Below the pieces are notes generated by a model, which was not told the DNA's origin, ran no database searches, and saw only the letters and a program-made list of their open reading frames with translations. A program made the translations under genes and the position numbers. This document shows, piece by piece, positions 1-9,579 of a stretch of 64,000 nucleotides of DNA (its first letter is position 1; every line of letters starts with the position of its first letter). The stretch covers positions 422,475 through 486,474 of the forward strand of contig JAKVAZ010000007.1 in the NCBI GenBank assembly GCA_022447225.1. The letters run 5' to 3'. The stretch comes from Fuerstiella sp. Lineage in GTDB: Bacteria; Planctomycetota; Planctomycetia; Planctomycetales; Planctomycetaceae.

Positions 1-494
1 TTAAAGACGGGCAACGATCGGCCTTCCTGCCGAAAAACATCCGTCACCTGGCTGAAGAATTCGTAGCGAGGGTACTGAGTCTGCTGATATTCATTTTTAG
101 GATAGTCGCCGTGTTCGCCGATGATCAGCACTGCATCGACGGCCAACTCCGGGCCGCCACATCGCAGCGTTTCTGCGATACTGGAATAGATCGGGAATCC
201 GAATTCCTGAGATCGCTGACGACTGAGGTCACTCTTTGGTGTCTGATCAACATAAGCGCTAACCACATCAAACGGTGGATGATGCCAGCGGCCATTGACC
301 GGGTAGCCCACGAGGAAACGTTCTGCCATGTGCCAGGCATGGGAGGGGTACCGCCATACGGTCGTGACAACCGCAAGACGCTTCCTGCGAGTCATCAGGC
401 TGCTTTCGGTAGCGCGCATTGATCCGGCGGCAAAGAGTCCGGCGGCAGTGGAGCCCAGAAATTTTCGTCGTGTGACCATCGTCAGTTGTTTCAT
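1..494 (-). CDS. Exported protein of unknown function, Tat-type leader (partial, cut by left edge)
   Basis: Only the N-terminal ~164 residues lie in the window; the frame is open to base 1. The ATG at 494 starts a leader MKQLTMVTRRKFLGSTAAG, a twin-arginine-like n-region followed by a small-residue hydrophobic stretch, so export is likely; the inner ATG (MVTRRK) is an alternative start. The mature part is clearly homologous, by eye, to the two complete proteins at 20652-21857 and 21857-23191: shared blocks include AERFLVGYPVNGRWHHP, the YVDQTPKSDLS segment, LAVDAVLIIGEHGDYP, and YPRYEFF. This makes three copies within 23 kb. I do not recognise a catalytic motif and assign no function. The ~500 bases upstream hold no other gene, so it probably has its own promoter. 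Confidence 0.8.
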   Translation of the reverse strand, partial: MKQLTMVTRRKFLGSTAAGLFAAGSMRATESSLMTRRKRLAVVTTVWRYPSHAWHMAERFLVGYPVNGRWHHPPFDVVSAYVDQTPKSDLSRQRSQEFGFPIYSSIAETLRCGGPELAVDAVLIIGEHGDYPKNEYQQTQYPRYEFFSQVTDVFRQEGRSLPVF

Positions 495-994
495 TACATT
501 GAAGGATACAGGCAAACTGATCTGACCTGACTGCAAATGTTTGAACACTCAGCCGGCGAACCAGTCCGGAATCATTGAGTACAAATGTGTTCAATCGGTG
601 CCGCATTATCGGAACCGGATTTGTGGAACACATAGATATGCACAGCAGGTGCCCGGTGAAAACCCGGGTGACAACTTATTATAAGGCCACTGTACGACAG
701 TCGGACACCCGCAGGCCATTCCGGATCTGCAGGTACCGCATTTTTTTATCTCACATAATTTCTGAATCCGTGACATCCTGGTGAGGATTTTTTCGAGCCG
801 ATATTGCATAGCGCTGGAGCGAATGGTGCGACAATTGCTGTTCCAGTGCACCCCCTGACTTGTGTTGCTCCCGAACCGTCCTCGTCCGGGACTGACCATG
901 CGATGTCAAACCGGCGTGCAATTTGAACTCAACCGTCGTCAATTACTCTGGGGATCTCGACATCTGTCGGACGATCGATCCTGCGGCGTTGTGT
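495..994. other. Intergenic, no gene supported
   Basis: Between the minus-strand start at 494 and the minus-strand stop at 995. Short ORFs here have arginine/serine/cysteine-rich, shadow-like translations and no recognisable domain. A weak 5-bp stem (cccgg/ccggg, about 648-666) is not followed by a T run. I see no convincing RNA gene or terminator. Confidence 0.5.
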
Positions 995-1984
995 TTAAAA
1001 CACACTGTCCGGAAGTTGACGTTCGTCAGCAGTCGCCGCTGATTCAAGCTGAAGCAGGGTTTCCCGGGGCGTTTCCATGTGGACACCTTCGAATGAGGGT
1101 GAAACCGGTAACCGTGTGAGTTGGTGTGACCGCTGACTGCGATTTGCGGCGTCACTGGCCGTAAAACTCCAGATAACCAACCCCAGTGTTCCACATGTAA
1201 TCAGGGCCAGCCAGACCAGCCACGGTGTTAACCGATCGGCCCGGGAACCAGCGGCGCCGGGAAGTTGTACTCCTGAAATCGTTCCTGCCAGGAACAGCGG
1301 AGCAATGCTGAGTCCGCTGTCCGTACCCGACGCATAAGCCTCTCGCTTAAAAAAGTAGCCCGAAACAGTTACCTCAGGCGGATGCTGTTCAAACTTCGTT
1401 GAAAACGGAAGATCGGCTGTGGCAGAACGAGCCACCACATGAACCAGCCCGTCACCGGAATCCTGCAGGGTTATCCAGGCATCAACGACTTCACCATACT
1501 CCGCTGACGGATTTGTCAGTGTTTCTCTGGTTAGACGCCGAAGCGTTCCGGTTAGTTTCCATGGACGTCCCCGACATTCTTCGGGGGCGTCCATGAATTG
1601 TGCATACCGTGCTTTTGGAAGTGTGCGAATTTGTTTTTCAGTCAGTCGGTTGGCAAGCTCCATGGAAACAAACCATGCCGTGGTTTCATCCGAACTCACC
1701 CCAATCTGGTTGTCTGAGATGGAACGAATCAGATCCTCGCGAAGAACCTGGACCTCAGCTTTGCCCGGTTCCGGACGAAAAACGGTATGATTCAGTCTGG
1801 GGTGATCGTCGGCTGTTGTGTTGGCCGCGGAAGTGTCCGGGAACAGCTTTGCCCAGAATTCGGCCTTTCCGGCAATCCGACTGCCAATCAGGACCAGGCC
1901 AAGAGTCATCAGCATCAGCATCAGCCGAAGCTGGTGCTTCCGGGTAATCAGGCCCCTTGGCCGTTCTTTCGTTCGAAACCGCAA
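995..1984 (-). CDS. Two-TM membrane protein of unknown function
   Basis: About 329 residues. A basic N-terminus is followed by a hydrophobic segment (LMLMLMTLGLVLIG), then a ~200-residue soluble region, a second membrane segment near residue 255 (WLVWLALITCGTLGLVIWSF) and a ~55-residue tail. The topology suggests a membrane-anchored periplasmic domain with a short cytoplasmic tail. The middle contains a small beta-rich block reading RGRPWKLTGTLRR followed by VDAWITLQDSG, a pattern resembling OB-fold-like domains in planctomycete membrane proteins, but I cannot name a family. The start used is TTG at 1984; internal ATGs near the first membrane segment are alternatives but would remove the positive n-region. 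It is transcribed divergently from nadK across a ~310-bp gap. Confidence 0.75.
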   Translation of the reverse strand: MRFRTKERPRGLITRKHQLRLMLMLMTLGLVLIGSRIAGKAEFWAKLFPDTSAANTTADDHPRLNHTVFRPEPGKAEVQVLREDLIRSISDNQIGVSSDETTAWFVSMELANRLTEKQIRTLPKARYAQFMDAPEECRGRPWKLTGTLRRLTRETLTNPSAEYGEVVDAWITLQDSGDGLVHVVARSATADLPFSTKFEQHPPEVTVSGYFFKREAYASGTDSGLSIAPLFLAGTISGVQLPGAAGSRADRLTPWLVWLALITCGTLGLVIWSFTASDAANRSQRSHQLTRLPVSPSFEGVHMETPRETLLQLESAATADERQLPDSVF

Positions 1985-2294
1985 CCCGACTTACCCTGTG
2001 CTTGCTGGAGTCGTGAGTGGTGCTGAGTCCGTCGTCCAGGAACATCTGGACCGTATGACACAAAAAAAGAATATAGCCGTTGTTCGGCAAAAATCCCACA
2101 GTAATACAGGTGCGACACCTTGTGGAGATCACAATGGGGTTGAGTACCGAAAGAACGAGACGGTCGGACCGGACTTTCGGACGCTGTCAGGAACCAGTGA
2201 TTCGATCGACGTATTCGTGGGAATCAGTGGTTTGATGTCGTAGCATTTGTATGCTTTGAGTTGAGTCCCTTGATTCCCGGAAATTCAGTCCTGT
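1985..2294. other. Divergent intergenic/promoter region
   Basis: 310 bases separate the divergent starts of the two-TM protein (minus) and nadK (plus), so promoters for both must lie here. I cannot single out a confident -35/-10 pair. No ORF in it shows a recognisable domain. Confidence 0.4.
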
Positions 2295-3164
2295 ATGTCA
2301 TGTCCGCCGATAAAACTGATCGTCCTTACCGGAAGCGATCGTCCGGAGGTTCAGCAGGTCTGGCGAGCGCTGCTGCCCACACTCAGTCAGACCGACGGAA
2401 TCGAGGTCGTAGGTGAATACCCTCGGTCCAGGGATATAGAGGACAGTGTTGATGCTGATATCGTGGTTGTGCTCGGCGGCGACGGTTCGATTCTTCGCGG
2501 TTGTCGACAGTTGGGACGTCAGCAGATTCCGATTGTCGGTATCAACCTGGGACAATTAGGATTTCTGGCAGATCTCACGCTGGAAGAATTCCATCAGCAT
2601 CTTCCGCAACTTCGCCGACGTGAATACTCAGTTGCTGAGTACCTTATGTTTGAATGCACCCATGTGATGAAAGACGGATCCTGTCACATCGATCTGGGAC
2701 TCAATGAGGTTGCGGTGACATCAGCGACTGCACTGCGGATGGTCGACATATCACTTGAGATTGATGGTCAGTCGGTCACAACCTTCAGTTGCGACGGTTT
2801 GATTCTGAGTACACCGATCGGGTCAACCGCTCACAATCTGTCGGCTGGCGGACCTATTTTACGTCAGGATCTGCAGGCATTCTGTATCACGCCTATTTGT
2901 CCACACACGCTGACAGTTCGTCCGATCGTGGACACGGCGGAGCGAACTTACTGCCTTTCTGTCGGCGAAGCCGGTGGTGGAGCCACTCTGGTGATTGATG
3001 GTCAGATCAATCGGCCAATCGTGCCGGGAGATCGCATCAGTGTTTGTCGTGCGCAGCCAACTTTCAAGAAGGTTCATTTTTCCGGACACAGTTACTATTC
3101 GACACTGCATCGCAAACTGGGATGGCGCGGTCAGCTGGATTATCGCCAACGCAGGGGACAATAG
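2295..3164 (+). CDS. nadK: NAD kinase
   Basis: ATP-dependent phosphorylation of NAD+ to NADP+ in the cytoplasm. At 289 residues it matches the usual bacterial size. The diagnostic GGDG motif is at residues 61-64 (VVVLGGDGSILRG), followed by GINLGQLGFLADL and the NAD-binding SCDGLILSTPIGSTAHNLSAGG block, in which the canonical TAY/TAYS is replaced by TAHN. The C-terminus holds the expected VIDGQ strand. Start is the ATG at 2295, with no strong Shine-Dalgarno upstream. It lies upstream of and in the same direction as hslV (gap ~137 bp), so co-transcription is possible. Confidence 0.95.
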   Translation: MSCPPIKLIVLTGSDRPEVQQVWRALLPTLSQTDGIEVVGEYPRSRDIEDSVDADIVVVLGGDGSILRGCRQLGRQQIPIVGINLGQLGFLADLTLEEFHQHLPQLRRREYSVAEYLMFECTHVMKDGSCHIDLGLNEVAVTSATALRMVDISLEIDGQSVTTFSCDGLILSTPIGSTAHNLSAGGPILRQDLQAFCITPICPHTLTVRPIVDTAERTYCLSVGEAGGGATLVIDGQINRPIVPGDRISVCRAQPTFKKVHFSGHSYYSTLHRKLGWRGQLDYRQRRGQ

Positions 3165-3301
3165 TCTGCCATCAATTCCGGTACACGAGACCTATAACGG
3201 CAGATAATCAGAACCCTGTAAAGTAAACAGGGAAGTTGCTAAGTTTGTGGACAAGCGGTATTGCCACGCGTCTTGTCAGATTTAATATTCAGAAGCGGCT
3301 C

Positions 3302-3889
3302 ATGAACGACCGGTCACCTCAGATAAATTCTGTTAATCGTGAGGAACTGCGCTGGCGATCAACCACCGTGGTGTCTGTACGTCACGAAGGCAGAGTTGTG
3401 CTGGGGGCAGACGGTCAGGTTACATACGGCAACACGATCATGAAGTCTGATACACGCAAGCTGCGTCGTATGCTGGACGGAAATGTGCTTGTTGGGTTCG
3501 CTGGATCCACAGCCGATGCATTTGCGCTGATGGAACGATTTGAAGAAAAACTGAAGGATTATCCGGCTAATGTGGCACGAGCCGCCACTGAATTGGCACG
3601 TGACTGGCGCACTGATCGCATGCTGCGGAGACTTGAAGCGATGATGCTTGTTGCCGACAAAGATGTAACTCTGCTGCTAACGGGACAAGGGGATGTGGTT
3701 CAACCGACAGACGGAGTGGTGGGAATCGGATCCGGCGGTCCCTTTGCGACAGCAGCTGCCAGAGCACTTGTTCGCCATTCCGATTTGACCGCGGCCGACA
3801 TTGTCAGGGAATCACTGCGCATAGCGGCAGAAATCGATATTTACACAAACGACAGTATTATTTTAGAGGAGCTTCAGTGTTCGAGCTGA
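3302..3889 (+). CDS. hslV: ATP-dependent protease proteolytic subunit HslV
   Basis: Peptidase subunit of the HslUV (ClpYQ) cytoplasmic protease. The ATG at 3302 gives a 195-residue protein with a ~20-residue propeptide; processing before the Thr in [12 protein letters not shown] would expose the N-terminal nucleophile Thr of this Ntn-hydrolase family. Conserved family blocks follow: [64 protein letters not shown] and the IYTND end. An in-frame TTG at 3236 would add 22 residues without homology, so I reject it. The 3' end overlaps hslU by 13 bases, which fits a translationally coupled operon. Confidence 0.96.
   Translation: MNDRSPQINSVNREELRWRSTTVVSVRHEGRVVLGADGQVTYGNTIMKSDTRKLRRMLDGNVLVGFAGSTADAFALMERFEEKLKDYPANVARAATELARDWRTDRMLRRLEAMMLVADKDVTLLLTGQGDVVQPTDGVVGIGSGGPFATAAARALVRHSDLTAADIVRESLRIAAEIDIYTNDSIILEELQCSS
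3865..3871 (+). promoter_or_regulatory. Shine-Dalgarno site for hslU
   Basis: AGAGGAG lies inside the 3' end of hslV, five bases before a GTG at 3877. It fixes the hslU start as GTG 3877 and explains the overlap of the two genes. It is one of few strong SD sites in the window. Confidence 0.75.
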
Positions 3890-5223
3890 CACCGCAACAG
3901 GTTGTTGAAAGACTGAGCGAACACATTGTGGGGCAGAATGATGCGAAGCGGGCCGTCTCGATTGCCCTGCGAAATCGCTGGCGCTGGATGAATCTGAACG
4001 AAGAGATGCGCCGTGAAGTGACTCCTCGTAATATCCTGATGATCGGTCCGACTGGTGTGGGCAAGACTGAAATCACCCGACGTCTGGCAAAACTTACCAG
4101 TGCCCCTTATATCAAGGTCGAGGCTTCCAAGTACACTGAGGTTGGTTATTACGGACGTGATGTGGAAAGCATGGTTCGTGATCTGGTCGAGGCGGCAATC
4201 GGTCTTGTTCGCAAGACCAAACGTAAAGAGGTCGAAGCCGCGGCAGAGGAACGTGTGGAAGATCGTTTGCTGGATCTCCTGGTTCCCTTTGAACCGGTAT
4301 CCGTGGATGAGGATGATGACGCCGAATCGCAACAGGCCCGTAATGAGCGAACTCGTGCAAAATTTCGGGACATGCTTCGGGACGGCCGACTGGAAGAACG
4401 TACGGTCGAATTGTCAGTTGAACAGCGAAATTCGCCTGTCCAGGTGTTCACTAATATGGGAATGGAACAAATGGACATGGATCTGCAGGGCATGCTGGAA
4501 CGCATGATGCCTCGCCAGCAGAAGGATCGAAAATTAACAGTTGCTGAAGCCCGGCAGGTCCTGCACGAACAGGAAGTGGAGGGACTGCTGGACAATGAAT
4601 CAATACAGGAAGAAGCGATCACGCTGGCTGAAGAGACCGGAATCATTTTTATCGACGAGATTGACAAGATCTGCAGTTCATCTGAAGGCAGTCGGTCGGC
4701 GGATGTGAGTCGACAGGGAGTGCAGCGTGATCTGCTGCCGATTGTGGAAGGCACCACTGTACAGACTCGCTACGGAACGGTATCCACCGAAAAAATAATG
4801 TTTATTGCGGCTGGTGCGTTTCACCGCGCTCGCCCTGCGGATCTCATGCCGGAACTTCAGGGACGTTTTCCTATCCGGGTCGAACTTCAGGATCTGGAAC
4901 GCGAAGATCTGGTTCGCATTCTGACAGAGCCCTCGAGTTCCCTGACTCAGCAGTATTCCGCAATGCTGGCCACAGACGGTGTTACGCTCGACTTCACTGA
5001 CGATGGAATCGAAGCAATTGCTGATACGGCATTTTTTGTGAATCAGTCGACTCAGAACATCGGGGCACGCAGGCTGCAAACAATCATGGAACGACTGCTG
5101 GAAGAAGTGAGCTTCGCGGCTCCGGATTGTGGTCCACGGTCGCTCACCGTCGATCGGGATTTTGTGGAATCCCGACTCAAAGGCGTCCGGGATGATGAAG
5201 ATCTGAGTAATTTTGTGCTGTAG
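3877..5223 (+). CDS. hslU: ATP-dependent protease ATPase subunit HslU
   Basis: AAA+ unfoldase that feeds substrates to HslV. At 448 residues it is close to the E. coli protein. The N-terminus matches the family ([24 protein letters not shown]). Walker A is GPTGVGKTE, followed by the [22 protein letters not shown] segment with its pore loop. A charged, variable I-domain fills about residues 110-240. Walker B is [10 protein letters not shown], and sensor residues sit in [12 protein letters not shown]. The C-terminal tail ends DLSNFVL, like the tail that docks into HslV and activates it. The protein looks complete and intact. Confidence 0.97.
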   Translation: MFELTPQQVVERLSEHIVGQNDAKRAVSIALRNRWRWMNLNEEMRREVTPRNILMIGPTGVGKTEITRRLAKLTSAPYIKVEASKYTEVGYYGRDVESMVRDLVEAAIGLVRKTKRKEVEAAAEERVEDRLLDLLVPFEPVSVDEDDDAESQQARNERTRAKFRDMLRDGRLEERTVELSVEQRNSPVQVFTNMGMEQMDMDLQGMLERMMPRQQKDRKLTVAEARQVLHEQEVEGLLDNESIQEEAITLAEETGIIFIDEIDKICSSSEGSRSADVSRQGVQRDLLPIVEGTTVQTRYGTVSTEKIMFIAAGAFHRARPADLMPELQGRFPIRVELQDLEREDLVRILTEPSSSLTQQYSAMLATDGVTLDFTDDGIEAIADTAFFVNQSTQNIGARRLQTIMERLLEEVSFAAPDCGPRSLTVDRDFVESRLKGVRDDEDLSNFVL

Positions 5224-5359
5224 GTCAGGTCCGGATTCTGTGAAATCCAACAGTTTCGGCAGGACCCGGACACTGTCCGGAATCTGATATTGTCGCGGAG
5301 TCGGGTCGGTCTTACGCTTCTGACACGGCAGAGCCTGCATTTGGCTGTCATGTTTTTCT

Positions 5360-6568
5360 TTGATTCGTTCCGTGCGGCAGGATGCGTTGAAGCTTCTCCA
5401 GCGACATATTCTCTGGGAACTGGTTCGTGTGTTCGCCATGTTACTGGCAGGACTCACGGTGATGCTGGTCTTTGTCGGCCTGTTGCATGAGGGCACGGAA
5501 CGTGGACTGGCACCTCGTTTCCTGCTGCAGATAATGCCGTTTGTGGTTCCCAGTCTGCTGCCGTTCACGATTCCGGCTACTTTGCTTCTGGCAGTGACAG
5601 TTGTTTACGGGCGAATGGCAGGTGAACTTGAAGTTACCGCAGCCAAGTCCGCCGGAGTCCACCCCGTCAGACTGCTGACGCCTGCCTTTATTCTGGGTGG
5701 CGTTCTGACAGTCGCCTCATTTGCTTTGACGGACCGTGTTATTCCATGGGCTGTTACGAACATCGAAACAGTCGTTACTCAGGCTACTGAAGACATATTT
5801 CTGGATGTCCTGAAAACTCAGCATCACTTCAGCAGCCCGACAGACGGTTATTCTATCCTGGTTGATGACGTACAGAATAAAACTCTGATCATGCCGTCAT
5901 TTACCTACCGTCTCCCAAATCATCAGCAGATTTCTGTCAAAGCAGACTGGGCGAGAGTTCAGTTCGATGTGAAGGACCGGAAGGCAAAATTATATTTTAA
6001 AAATGCCGCTGTAAGTATTCCCGGCCAGGATTCTGCCGGTCGGATGAAGGAATGGGAATGGGAATTTGACCTTAAGGAAGAGTTGGGCGGTAAAAAGCCT
6101 CGACACCTTACAATCGAGGAAATTCGTCAGCGGGTCGTGAAAATTTCAGTGGCGGAATCAATCAGTCGGATACAGCTTGATCAGGAAATTTCCATGTTAC
6201 TGCTCATGGGAGAATTCGACCTGCTTTCGTCCCGGCAAACCGAACAGTTTGATTCCGACAGGTTCTGGGCCCTCTCGAGTAAACAACGACTCGAGACTGA
6301 AATTCATACCCGGTATGCCATGGCCGGAAGCTGTCTGTTCTTTGCGTTTCTCGGTGGACCGTTTGCGGTTCTGCAGGCTCGACGGCAGTTTGTAACGAGT
6401 TTTATCCTGTGTTTTTTGCCTATCCTGCTGATCTATTACCCGGTTACTTTTCTTATGTCGAATCTCAGTAAGACCGGCAGTGTGGGGGCCTGGTGGTCCA
6501 TGTGGATCCCCAATGCAATTGTGGGCTTGGCCGCAATACTCGTGATGCGACGCGTTATTCGTCACTGA
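5360..6568 (+). CDS. LptF/LptG-family (YjgP/YjgQ) permease
   Basis: Inner-membrane component of the LPS-transport ABC exporter family. About 402 residues in the family arrangement: N-terminal membrane helices, a periplasmic beta-jellyroll domain (about residues 140-270) and C-terminal helices (LFFAFLGGPFAVLQ, FILCFLPILLIYYPV, WIPNAIVGLAAILVMRR). The signature stretch GELEVTAAKSAGVHPVRLLTPA is the typical cytoplasmic loop. Only one copy is here, so I cannot tell LptF from LptG. The start is uncertain: TTG at 5360 gives a sensible amphipathic N-terminus (ALKLLQRHILWELVRVF); a GTG at 5372 is an alternative. It runs with hslVU but has a 136-bp gap and probably its own promoter. Confidence 0.9.
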   Translation: MIRSVRQDALKLLQRHILWELVRVFAMLLAGLTVMLVFVGLLHEGTERGLAPRFLLQIMPFVVPSLLPFTIPATLLLAVTVVYGRMAGELEVTAAKSAGVHPVRLLTPAFILGGVLTVASFALTDRVIPWAVTNIETVVTQATEDIFLDVLKTQHHFSSPTDGYSILVDDVQNKTLIMPSFTYRLPNHQQISVKADWARVQFDVKDRKAKLYFKNAAVSIPGQDSAGRMKEWEWEFDLKEELGGKKPRHLTIEEIRQRVVKISVAESISRIQLDQEISMLLLMGEFDLLSSRQTEQFDSDRFWALSSKQRLETEIHTRYAMAGSCLFFAFLGGPFAVLQARRQFVTSFILCFLPILLIYYPVTFLMSNLSKTGSVGAWWSMWIPNAIVGLAAILVMRRVIRH

Positions 6569-6693
6569 GCCGGATTGTTGTCACAGGCAGGTGATGTGTG
6601 ATTTGATGCCGTACCACGGATACGGATCGTGCCTGTGCACACAAAATCACTGCGGGATACCATCTGGCCCCCAGATGTCGAAGGACCGTGTTA

Positions 6694-7608
6694 TTAGGAT
6701 TCTGTTCCGACTGCCTGACGCGGGTTCTTATCAATCAGCCTGCAGATCTCAGTTTCATCAAGTCCAAGTTGTTCTCTGAGATTGGTTTGAACTTCGGGCA
6801 TTGTGATAGTTGATCCCGCCAGATTTTGGGAACCAGGCCTGCGGGCGACACCGTGAACATCAACTTCCACGGTGATTCCCGAAACTTCATGCAGTCCCGG
6901 CTGCAGCGTAGCTGCAGAAATGGCATCCGTTACCATCACCGCACGGTCAATTCCAACCAGATCCAGGTAATTCCGCAGAGCATAAAAGCTGACGTGAGCT
7001 CCGTCCGGAATAAATGAAACCCACAGATCGTTGCGACAGGCCAGAAACCTCTGCAGTACATTGTCGTGCCGGGGAAGTTGAACCGGACACCCGTTACCGA
7101 AATGCGTCACCATGCTTAAACCGGAATCGATAGCGTTTTGAAGCTGCTGCATCGAAGGATTGCAGTGTCCGGCAGCGACCGTTACACCCAGATTTGTCAG
7201 CATTCGTATTGTTGCCCCGCTGGGATCCTGCTCAGGAGCCAGCGTGACGATACGAGTCAGGCCGGCGGCTGCATCCAGCAGTCGTTTCATATCGTTAATA
7301 TTTGCCGGTAACACGGCCTCGGGCGGGTGTGCTCCGATATAGCCTGCGGTCGAATTGAGGAACGGGCCTTCAATATGAACGCCCGCGATAACATCCTGGG
7401 CCAGTGTGCTTTCCTCCCGAAGTCGTACGAGATTGCTAAGTTTGTTAACGAGTGCGTCAACAGTATCCGTGATGACAGTCGCCAGAATCCTGTCAACACC
7501 GTCCCGCTTCAGTGTCTCGCAGGCTGTCTGTAACTCATCAGCAGTCAGCGACGAAGAACAAAAATCAGCGCCAGCGTATCCGTTTACCTGAAGGTCAAAT
7601 GGTCTCAT
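6694..7608 (-). CDS. nagA: N-acetylglucosamine-6-phosphate deacetylase
   Basis: Amidohydrolase that converts GlcNAc-6-P to GlcN-6-P in amino-sugar recycling. At 304 residues it is shorter than the common ~380 because the N-terminal beta-sandwich is reduced: the protein begins directly with PFDLQVNGYAGADF. The metal and catalytic residues are present: E80 in HIEGPFLN, H148 in AAGHC, H169 in THFGN, H205 in DGAHVS and D228 in VTDAIS, with LAGS near the C-terminus. It converges with the upstream permease gene across a ~125-bp gap. The ATG at 7608 is the first candidate start. Confidence 0.9.
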   Translation of the reverse strand: MRPFDLQVNGYAGADFCSSSLTADELQTACETLKRDGVDRILATVITDTVDALVNKLSNLVRLREESTLAQDVIAGVHIEGPFLNSTAGYIGAHPPEAVLPANINDMKRLLDAAAGLTRIVTLAPEQDPSGATIRMLTNLGVTVAAGHCNPSMQQLQNAIDSGLSMVTHFGNGCPVQLPRHDNVLQRFLACRNDLWVSFIPDGAHVSFYALRNYLDLVGIDRAVMVTDAISAATLQPGLHEVSGITVEVDVHGVARRPGSQNLAGSTITMPEVQTNLREQLGLDETEICRLIDKNPRQAVGTES

Positions 7609-7937
7609 ACTTTTTGCAATCGATCATGTCAGGCTGATTGGCAGGAGAAGTTGGAACAAAGGTGCCAGAACCGACACAGAAGTTACTCTCACGGATACGC
7701 TGAGAATTCCGGGACTAGTGGTATGCCTTCGTCAGGCCAGGGGGCGCCTTGTGTGTGCCATCACGTGAACGCTGAACAACAGACATCAGCCGCATCGAAC
7801 TTAAGGAGGGCGGGTAGTTCATTCCGACCCCACAACGCCGGGGATTGATGTTCAACCCGGGAAATATTCGCAGATCGCCACTATTATTGACAGTTGTCAG
7901 TGACGACTGCGTGCGGTGCATGCATCACAGCAGATGA
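7609..7937. other. Intergenic, no gene supported
   Basis: Lies between the nagA start and the 3' end of the desaturase gene, both on the minus strand, so it should contain a terminator for the desaturase and the nagA promoter. I could not identify either with confidence. Short ORFs inside look like noise. Confidence 0.4.
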
Positions 7938-8918
7938 TTACGCAACGGCTTCTTCTGTTCGGCGACCTCGCGGGATCCGGTCACGAACATCGTATGCAAG
8001 TCCGACTGCCCGAAGAACGCGAATCGACCACCACGTGATGTCAATTTCCCACCAGCGATGTCCGGCAGGGGCAACAGCGGGATGAGCGTGATGGTTGTTG
8101 TGCCACCCTTCACCGTACGCCAGAATCGCAACCCACCAAAGATTACGTGATTCGTCGCGCGTATCGTAGTTGCGGTATCCCCAAAGATGGGTGGCTGAAT
8201 TCACGAACCAAGTTGAGTGATATGCCAGTACCATACGCACACACATGCCCCAAAGCAGCATCGAAAGTGCCATCGACCAGCCGCCAATCAGACCTCCCGT
8301 CGCCAGAAGAGCCAGCCCCTGTCCCCACAAAATAAAAACAAATGCCCGTTCAAAAAACAGCAGCATTCGATCATGGATCAGTTCCGGTGCATACCGTCGG
8401 TACAGGGTTTTCTGTTCGTAGTCATTTCGGCTTATGAAGAGCCACATCAGATGCGACCACCATGGTCCTTCCAGTGGAGAGTGAGGATCTCCTTCGTGAT
8501 CAGACCTCTGGTGGTGGAGTCGATGTGTTGCTGCCCACGTTAATGGAGATCCTTCTGCAGAAAGTGACCCGGCCAGCAGGACCATAAACTTTGCCGGAGC
8601 GCGCAGTTTGAAAGACTTATGAGCAAGATAGCGATGATAGCCCAGGCAGATGCCAATGCTGCAGGTCAGCCAGTGAAAAACGACACAGGTTGCCAGTCCG
8701 GTCCACGAAAAGAAGAACGGAGCAATCAATGCTCCCACATGGACTGCCACCAGAAACAACGTGACGATCCAGTCAATGTTGTCCCAACGCAGTCGGTCCG
8801 CAGCAAAAGCGGCCCGGAGTGTTTCTGTTTCTTTTTCTTTTGTTGCCTGTGTCTGTTGTGCAAGCACATCAGGAGAAACCCTGCGAGAGGTTGTGACTCC
8901 TGTGAGGACTTCGCTCAT
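7938..8918 (-). CDS. Membrane acyl-CoA/fatty-acid desaturase (delta-9 type)
   Basis: Di-iron membrane desaturase that introduces a double bond into a saturated acyl chain. All three histidine boxes are visible: HRYLAH (HxxxxH), HRLHH (HxxHH) within the HRLHHQRSDHEGDPHSP block, and HNNHH (HxxHH) in EGWHNNHHAHP. Hydrophobic segments flank the boxes (IVTLFLVAVHVGALIAPFFF, VVFHWLTCSIGICLGY, and a pair around ALLATGGLIGG). The spacing and the GDPHSP motif match the stearoyl-CoA desaturase/DesC branch rather than the acyl-lipid DesA branch. About 326 residues, full length. The substrate (acyl-CoA or ACP) cannot be decided from sequence. Confidence 0.92.
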   Translation of the reverse strand: MSEVLTGVTTSRRVSPDVLAQQTQATKEKETETLRAAFAADRLRWDNIDWIVTLFLVAVHVGALIAPFFFSWTGLATCVVFHWLTCSIGICLGYHRYLAHKSFKLRAPAKFMVLLAGSLSAEGSPLTWAATHRLHHQRSDHEGDPHSPLEGPWWSHLMWLFISRNDYEQKTLYRRYAPELIHDRMLLFFERAFVFILWGQGLALLATGGLIGGWSMALSMLLWGMCVRMVLAYHSTWFVNSATHLWGYRNYDTRDESRNLWWVAILAYGEGWHNNHHAHPAVAPAGHRWWEIDITWWSIRVLRAVGLAYDVRDRIPRGRRTEEAVA

Positions 8919-9579
8919 TCGTTGACACTTTCCGACAGCGAAGTCGTGACTGAAGACTCCGCCTGGTAATTTTGATTCGGCACATCAACTGCCTGAATAA
9001 TGGATAACGGCGACGAACACTAAGGACATTATTCATCTGCTGCAACTGTCTTTCGTCCCGCTGAAGTCACCCGATTGTCAAAAACGTGTCATCGGCATAA
9101 AGCTTTTTGCTGTAATGGGTTAAATGAATAGATGTGGAGCTGTTCGAGTGTGTTTTTCAGTCTTTCAAAGTTGCAGAATGGTGATTGTCCGGTTGTTCAC
9201 TGCGTCAGCAGACGACGAGTTGGGCTGTGTGTGTCGAATAAGGCAAATGAAGTTGGGTTTCAGCGGAGAGTTCTGTCGAGTCTGCCGGGGGTGTACAGCA
9301 GGCAAGTCTCACTGTCTTGCTCGCGGAATATGCACCGATCGATGCCAAATTGGTGCAATCTGGCGGACCGGAGGTTCCTCGGAAGTCGGGTTGCGGACCG
9401 GTTTGGGCTTCGAAAGCCGCGAGTAACACTGTTCGTGTGAATACTTCTGAACACCGATGACATGTTTTTTGCGGCCGGTGGGCGGATACGTGAAACAGAG
9501 GTTTGGTAGACTGTTATTTTTCCTGGATGGACGTCAAACCTAAGTTTGTGTCACGAATACACTCAACGAACCATATTCG
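8919..9579. other. Intergenic, no gene supported
   Basis: 661 bases between divergent genes (desaturase on minus, DUF1549 protein on plus). ORFs of up to ~100 codons exist on both strands (for example 9124-9426) but overlap one another, are Cys/Arg/Ser-rich and have no recognisable domain. Promoters of both flanking genes must lie here; none is clear. Confidence 0.4.

Noticed and set aside
648-666. Possible terminator (cccgg/ccggg stem)
   Set aside because: Five-bp stem with no T run and no gene ending there in the right direction.
862-1119. 85-codon + ORF overlapping the 3' end of the 995-1984 gene
   Set aside because: Shadow-like composition and overlap with a better-supported gene on the other strand.
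9124-9440. Overlapping ~100-codon ORFs on both strands in the 8919-9579 gap
   Set aside because: Mutually exclusive frames, Cys/Arg-rich peptides, no SD, no domain.
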